Assembly: GCA_019752535.1 (NCBI GenBank)
Contig: JAIEMA010000016.1
Location: 1-64,000 of the forward strand
Reading direction: 5' to 3'
From: Bacteriovoracaceae bacterium
GTDB lineage: Bacteria > Bdellovibrionota > Bacteriovoracia > Bacteriovoracales > Bacteriovoracaceae
Length of the DNA stretch: 64,000 nucleotides
In this document: one piece after another, positions 59,930-64,000 of the stretch
Layout: each line of letters begins with the position of its first letter
How positions within the stretch are numbered: the first letter of the stretch is position 1
The notes under the pieces: model-generated
What the model was told of the DNA's origin: nothing
Seen by the model: the letters and a program-made list of their open reading frames with translations, nothing else
Database searches by the model: none
Program-made: the position numbers and the translations under genes

Positions 59930-62233
59930 TTACTTAACCTTTAAACCTGACAAACCAGCAAAGGCATTATTCTTAAACGCCGGCTGAGCAGGCATTTTCT
60001 GATTTCTATTCATCGGCTGACTGGTTGAGACTGGAGCGTCGCTTGATTTAGAATCGGCTTTGCATGAAAGCGAGACGCGCTTTCTGTCATGGTCAATTCC
60101 AATGACTTTAACTTTTAACTCTTGGCCCACTTTAAGCTTATCCGTGGCATTTTCCACAAAAGTATCCGAGATCTGAGAGATGTGAAGTAGACCATTCTCT
60201 TTAATGCCAATATCGACGAAGGCGCCAAACATAGTGATGTTGGTGACGACACCTTGATGCCAGTCACCTTCTTTTAAATCTTTCAGATCCTTAATGCCTT
60301 TTGCAAATTCCACACTCTTAAACGCTGTCCGTGGATCTTGAGTAGGAGCTCTTAAACTCTTCACAATATCAGTGAGAGTCATCTCTCCCATCTCTTTTTT
60401 TAATTCGGGATCTTTCTCAAGGGCATTTTGCAGCTCTTTATCGGCTACCAGATCTTCAATCTTTTTATTTTTCTTTTTGGCCCAATTCTCCAAAAGGGGA
60501 TAGCGCTCAGGGTGAATGAAGGTGGCATCAAGGGGATTGGAGGAGTTATAGAGACGCAAAAAGCCCGCGCACTGTTCAAACACTTTTTGTGAGAAGCGAG
60601 GGACTTTAAGGAGCTCATCACGACTTGAGAAAGCCCCTTTCTCTTGACGAAATTTCACAATATTTTTTGCTACTGTGGGCCCGATGCCTGAGACAAATGA
60701 AAGCAGAGGAGCTGAAGCGGTGTTAAGATCTACACCCACATAGTTCACGCACGATTCAACCACACCTTCAAGGCTGTTTTTAAGTTGCACTTGATTGACG
60801 TCATGCTGGTACTGACCCACACCAATGGATTTCGCATCAATCTTTACAAGTTCAGCTAGTGGATCTTGAAAGCGTCTCGCAATTGAGATCGCTCCGCGCA
60901 CAGTGACGTCTTTATCGGGGAATTCTTCGCGAGCGATATCTGAGGCTGAGTAAATTGAGGCGCCCGATTCAGAAATAAGAGTCGCCTTGGTTTTTCCGTC
61001 TTTCACTTGAGGGACATTCTCTTCCAAGAACTCAAGGGTCTCTCTTCCGTAAGTTCCAGACCCCACACAGATATATTCAATGCTAAAGGCATCGATCATC
61101 TTGGTGATGATGGTGGCAGAACCTTTCACGTCATTTTTTGGGGCGAAGGGATAAATGACATGATCGCCAATAAATTTCCCGGTGGCATCAATCACAACGA
61201 CTTTGCAGCCTGTTCTCACCCCTGGGTCAATTCCAAGAACTGCTTTCGAGCCTAAGTAGGGTTGAAGAAGCAAGTCTTTAAGATTCACACCAAAGATATT
61301 GATAGCAGCAGTATCAGCGATTTTTTTGAGATCATTTTTAATCTCAAGATCAAGGCTTGGCTGCATGACTTGATCATAGGCTTTTTGAGCACATTTCTTT
61401 AAATGCTCATAGCAGCCCAAAGAATTTTTTTGTGGAAAGAACTGCTCTTCAATCATGCCATAAGCGAGCATGGGCTCAATCTCAACATCGACTTTAAGAA
61501 CCTTAAGCATCATACCTCTTCTAAGAGCGAGGTAGCGATGGCTGGCCTTAGGTTCTTTAATTTTTGAGAGAGGTTCAGAGAATTCAAAGAAGTCTCTAAA
61601 CTTTTGAGCCTCTTCAATTGTATCTGCATCTTTTCTTTTAATCGTTTTAACTAGCCCTGCTTTCCAAAATTCATGGCGCAGTTTCTCTTTGAGTTCTAAA
61701 TCATGAGAGATCGTTTCAATGATGATATCACTGGCTCCTGCAAGCGCTTCGTTGATATCTTTGAGTTTGCCAGCTGATTTTGCGACAATTTCTTCCAGAG
61801 CTTTAGTATGGCTCTCAAGATTCCCTTTGCCTTTCATGATGAGTTCAGCCACTGGTTCAAGACCTAACTCTTTAGCTATCATCGCCTTGGTTTTTTTCTT
61901 CGACTTGTAAGGAGCGTAAAGATCCTCAAGTTGATTGAGAGTGGAGGCCAACTTGATTTGCTTCTCTAGGGCCGGTGTCATCGCTTCCATTTTAGTAATG
62001 GCGTCAAGGATGAAAACTCGGCGTTTTTCTATTTCGATATACTCCTCATAAAATTCTTGGACACCACGGATTTGAACTTCATCTAAGTTGCCAGTGACTT
62101 CCTTGCGGTAGCGGGCGATGAAGGGGACAGTACATTGTTCTGTGTACAGCAATGTGGCCGTGGCCATGACTTTTGCGGCCGGTAATTCTAGCTTTTGGGT
62201 CGCATAAATAAGGGCTTTGGGATCAAGTGACAT
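59930..62233 (-). CDS. tex: Tex-family RNA-binding transcription accessory protein
   Basis: A 767-residue protein. A helical N-terminal region is followed by a YqgF-like nuclease-fold domain (VLGIDPGVRTGCKVVVID, about 330), helix-hairpin-helix motifs (VSGIGPTVAKNIVKFR) and a C-terminal S1 domain (VVTNITMFGAFVDIGIKENG, about 650-720). This is the full Tex architecture and length. A short Gln/Asn/Pro-rich tail follows the S1 domain. It stands alone on the minus strand, divergent from the FAD oxidoreductase. Confidence 0.95.
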   Translation of the reverse strand: MSLDPKALIYATQKLELPAAKVMATATLLYTEQCTVPFIARYRKEVTGNLDEVQIRGVQEFYEEYIEIEKRRVFILDAITKMEAMTPALEKQIKLASTLNQLEDLYAPYKSKKKTKAMIAKELGLEPVAELIMKGKGNLESHTKALEEIVAKSAGKLKDINEALAGASDIIIETISHDLELKEKLRHEFWKAGLVKTIKRKDADTIEEAQKFRDFFEFSEPLSKIKEPKASHRYLALRRGMMLKVLKVDVEIEPMLAYGMIEEQFFPQKNSLGCYEHLKKCAQKAYDQVMQPSLDLEIKNDLKKIADTAAINIFGVNLKDLLLQPYLGSKAVLGIDPGVRTGCKVVVIDATGKFIGDHVIYPFAPKNDVKGSATIITKMIDAFSIEYICVGSGTYGRETLEFLEENVPQVKDGKTKATLISESGASIYSASDIAREEFPDKDVTVRGAISIARRFQDPLAELVKIDAKSIGVGQYQHDVNQVQLKNSLEGVVESCVNYVGVDLNTASAPLLSFVSGIGPTVAKNIVKFRQEKGAFSSRDELLKVPRFSQKVFEQCAGFLRLYNSSNPLDATFIHPERYPLLENWAKKKNKKIEDLVADKELQNALEKDPELKKEMGEMTLTDIVKSLRAPTQDPRTAFKSVEFAKGIKDLKDLKEGDWHQGVVTNITMFGAFVDIGIKENGLLHISQISDTFVENATDKLKVGQELKVKVIGIDHDRKRVSLSCKADSKSSDAPVSTSQPMNRNQKMPAQPAFKNNAFAGLSGLKVK

Positions 62234-62330
62234 AGATCATTCTCCTCTACATTTTTGGCAGTAAAAAAGGTTAACGGGGCCCCTGTGCCAATGGCAAACG
62301 CTTATGGCATGATGTAAGAGGAATTAAATA

Positions 62331-63356
62331 ATGGGAATTGAGATTATGACGCGATTATTAGTTATCGGTGAGGGAATTGCGGCTCAGGCGTTTTTAAATT
62401 CTCTTATTCATGAGGACATCGTTGACAAATTCACGTCAATTACTCAACTTTCTCACTCTGAACTCGCACCATTGACCTCATGGAATTCCACGGCCATTGC
62501 CGCACTTCGCGGAACACGAAGAGGGATGTCTCCTTTAGGGGATGAGCTTGTCGACATGTGGGAAGAGAGTAATCAAGCTTATACTCAGGAAAAGTGGAAG
62601 GGTGTTTATCCAATTGAACTTCATAGCTGGATTTATTCGGATAAATCCGATCGCCGTTACGGGCATCTGCCAAAGGTAGAGAAAAGTTTTTTTGAATGCA
62701 AGATCAAGCCACGCGGTATTTCAACGGAGAGAGCTTGGGTCATTGATCCAAAAGTTTTTTTACAAAATATAACGACGCCAAAAAATCTGGTGAAGAAAAA
62801 ATCCTTAGTCACAAGTTTAGTTCAAGGTGAAAAATGTTGGAGAGTGGAAACTCTTGATAAAGAAGTCTTTGAAGCAGACATCGTCGTGTTGGCTTCCGGG
62901 CACTGGGCCCAATGGATGCAAGAGTATTATGCGGGCTCACCGCTTGAAGGACTTAAGCCCTATCAAGGCTCATACTATCAATGGGAAAATGTCTCTTTTG
63001 GAGAGAGAGGTTTTTCAGTGATTATTGAGGGAAGTAATTTTATCTATCAAGCTGAAAACAAGCGTCTCATCTTAGGTGCCACAAGTTTAAATGGTGTCGA
63101 TCATTTTATAGCTGATAAGGTCGGCCTTAAAAAGATTTATGACCATTTTCAAAGTTATGCTGACGTGAATCTACCTTCAATTCAGGAATCTCAGATTCAC
63201 ACAGGTATTCGCTCACAAACAAAAGGCAGACGTCCCTGGGCCGGTAAGTTGCAAAATAATCTTTATGCGATTGGGGGATTATATAAAACGGGATGGGTGA
63301 GCTCGATCCCGCTTGCTAGGCAGTTAGCTAAAAGTCTTTTCTCCAGCGATCAATAA
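62331..63356 (+). CDS. FAD-dependent oxidoreductase, DAO family-like
   Basis: A 341-residue flavoprotein-like enzyme. The N-terminal dinucleotide-binding site is LLVIGEGIAAQAFLNSL, a GxGxxA variant. The family C-terminus appears as HTGIRSQTKGRRPWAGKL followed by YAIGGLYKTGWVSSIPLA, which places the FAD pyrophosphate-binding end. The substrate is unknown; D-amino-acid or glycine-type oxidases are the nearest. An AGGA precedes the ATG at 62331, and ATG at 62346 is also possible. It is convergent with, and overlaps, the next gene by 29 bases. Confidence 0.8.
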   Translation: MGIEIMTRLLVIGEGIAAQAFLNSLIHEDIVDKFTSITQLSHSELAPLTSWNSTAIAALRGTRRGMSPLGDELVDMWEESNQAYTQEKWKGVYPIELHSWIYSDKSDRRYGHLPKVEKSFFECKIKPRGISTERAWVIDPKVFLQNITTPKNLVKKKSLVTSLVQGEKCWRVETLDKEVFEADIVVLASGHWAQWMQEYYAGSPLEGLKPYQGSYYQWENVSFGERGFSVIIEGSNFIYQAENKRLILGATSLNGVDHFIADKVGLKKIYDHFQSYADVNLPSIQESQIHTGIRSQTKGRRPWAGKLQNNLYAIGGLYKTGWVSSIPLARQLAKSLFSSDQ

Positions 63357-64000
63357 ATTCTTGCTCACAAGATTCTACACTTAATGTTTTTAAGTTTTTG
63401 ACAGAATTCTTATCACTCTGTAACCGAGTTGTGTTGAGTTCACTAGGCCAGTCAATTCTTGAAGTCGTAGAATTTCTCACACTCAGCTGATTCAGAATCA
63501 TCTTAGAGACAAGATCAGTGGCTCTCTGTGTGATGCCAGGAGTTTTCTTTTCGCAGCTTGTTTCTGGCACATGGATAAATCCATAAAGCTGATCGGGAAT
63601 TGAGTGACTAATTCTAAAAGCCGTATTGTTACACACGAAGTTTTGAGGATCAGTTGAAATCCAAGTGAGTTTTTTCTCTTGCTCAGTGAGTTCGCAATAC
63701 ATTGAAGCATAGTTTAAGCGAAGACCTAGTTCACTTGGAGCAGTCGGATCGATGATTTGTCTCTTTCTTGAAATCCCATCATTATCAGGGCCTTTATCGT
63801 GATCACGATTATGAGCTCGAGTTTCCCACTTCACATTACAAGGGCCCTCACCCAGTGAGATGACAAGCGTGGGTTTGGCTTCCAAAGCTTGCAGGCATTT
63901 TTGAAAAGTAGGAACTGCGCGAGTGTAGCTTGTAGGCAGAAGACAAGTGACGATTTCAATATCTGATCCAATCAGTTTCTCTTTTATTTTTTCTGCAATC
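63328..64000 (-). CDS. Pyroglutamyl-peptidase I (C15)-like protein, 5' end outside window
   Basis: The minus-strand frame is open to the right edge of the window, so the gene begins outside it; about 223 residues are visible. The pattern matches pyroglutamyl peptidases: LPTSYTRAVPTFQKCLQ, VISLGEGP, then ETRAHNRDHDKGPDNDG, a Cys in FVCNNTAFRIS and a His in GFIHVPETS, the expected Cys-His catalytic positions. The C-terminal ~50 residues after the His are longer than in typical Pcp. Start and any signal peptide cannot be seen. Confidence 0.7.
   Translation of the reverse strand, partial: IAEKIKEKLIGSDIEIVTCLLPTSYTRAVPTFQKCLQALEAKPTLVISLGEGPCNVKWETRAHNRDHDKGPDNDGISRKRQIIDPTAPSELGLRLNYASMYCELTEQEKKLTWISTDPQNFVCNNTAFRISHSIPDQLYGFIHVPETSCEKKTPGITQRATDLVSKMILNQLSVRNSTTSRIDWPSELNTTRLQSDKNSVKNLKTLSVESCEQEFIDRWRKDF

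Noticed and set aside
1-64000. tRNA, rRNA and prophage structural genes
   Set aside because: I looked through intergenic regions and found no tRNA-like cloverleaf, rRNA sequence or phage capsid/tail gene; the two tyrosine recombinases are the only mobile-element genes seen.

Overview
This is chromosomal DNA from a Gram-negative (two-membrane) bacterium of moderate-to-low GC. It encodes outer-membrane beta-barrels, lipoproteins, LPS-core type glycosyltransferases (GT9 and a divergent KDO-transferase-like protein), an MltA lytic transglycosylase, and a gene style (RicT/YaaT beside tmk and holB, an 'AHIDSGKTT' EF-G, many small secreted hydrolases) that reminds me of Bdellovibrionota such as Bacteriovorax or Peredibacter. 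That taxonomic call is inference from protein style, not a database result.

Layout. 1-6655: the 3' part of a large Rhs/YD-repeat gene, followed by five tandem orphan Rhs 'tip' cassettes and a 23-bp truncated sixth orphan. Each cassette is a 126-bp copy of the Rhs core end, a short unique tip (57-105 aa), and a small membrane-protein gene that overlaps or closely follows it. 6686-7647: a strong hairpin and a tyrosine recombinase pointing back at the array. 7819-12303: a membrane-anchored TPR protein, an acyl-CoA desaturase-like enzyme with a coiled-coil tail, a zincin-like secreted protein and an unknown protein. 12376-14694: EF-G with a clear promoter and terminator. 14705-25046: LysR regulator, poly(A) polymerase/CCA-family enzyme, GNAT, MltA, DASS transporter, NIF3, class II aldolase, a beta-barrel, a trypsin-like protease and RF3.

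25296-35987: a tiny Cys/His protein, a single-chain glycine dehydrogenase built like fused GcvPA+GcvPB, RsmJ, a PfkB kinase, AsnS, a CAP lipoprotein, a hotdog protein, a DAACS symporter, a metzincin-like lipoprotein and a ketopantoate-reductase-like protein. 35990-44393 (minus): sbcDC, then GYF-domain protein-tmk-holB-ricT. 44514-49572: sufE-hemB-GT9-KDO transferase-like and a split reading frame. 49619-52356: Flp-type pilin, an alpha/beta hydrolase interrupted at a G8 tract, and an outer-membrane beta-barrel. 52432-57020: thiolase and FadB/J-type beta-oxidation genes with a LolC/FtsX-like permease. 57129-64000: an unknown protein, a second desaturase, a XerC/D-type recombinase, Tex, an FAD oxidoreductase and a partial pyroglutamyl-peptidase-like gene.

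The most unusual part is the first 7 kb. All six tips, otherwise unrelated, end in a cysteine within the last six residues, and all six partners are predicted integral membrane proteins. The homology starts at one exact base in every cassette, includes a 12-bp palindrome, and in the last copy stops inside that palindrome next to a recombinase. I read this as a compact Rhs tip/partner cassette reservoir. Whether the tips are toxins, and whether the recombinase moves them, is inference. A second recurring signal is a -10-like hexamer placed 6-7 bases before an ATG without a ribosome binding site, which suggests several leaderless mRNAs.
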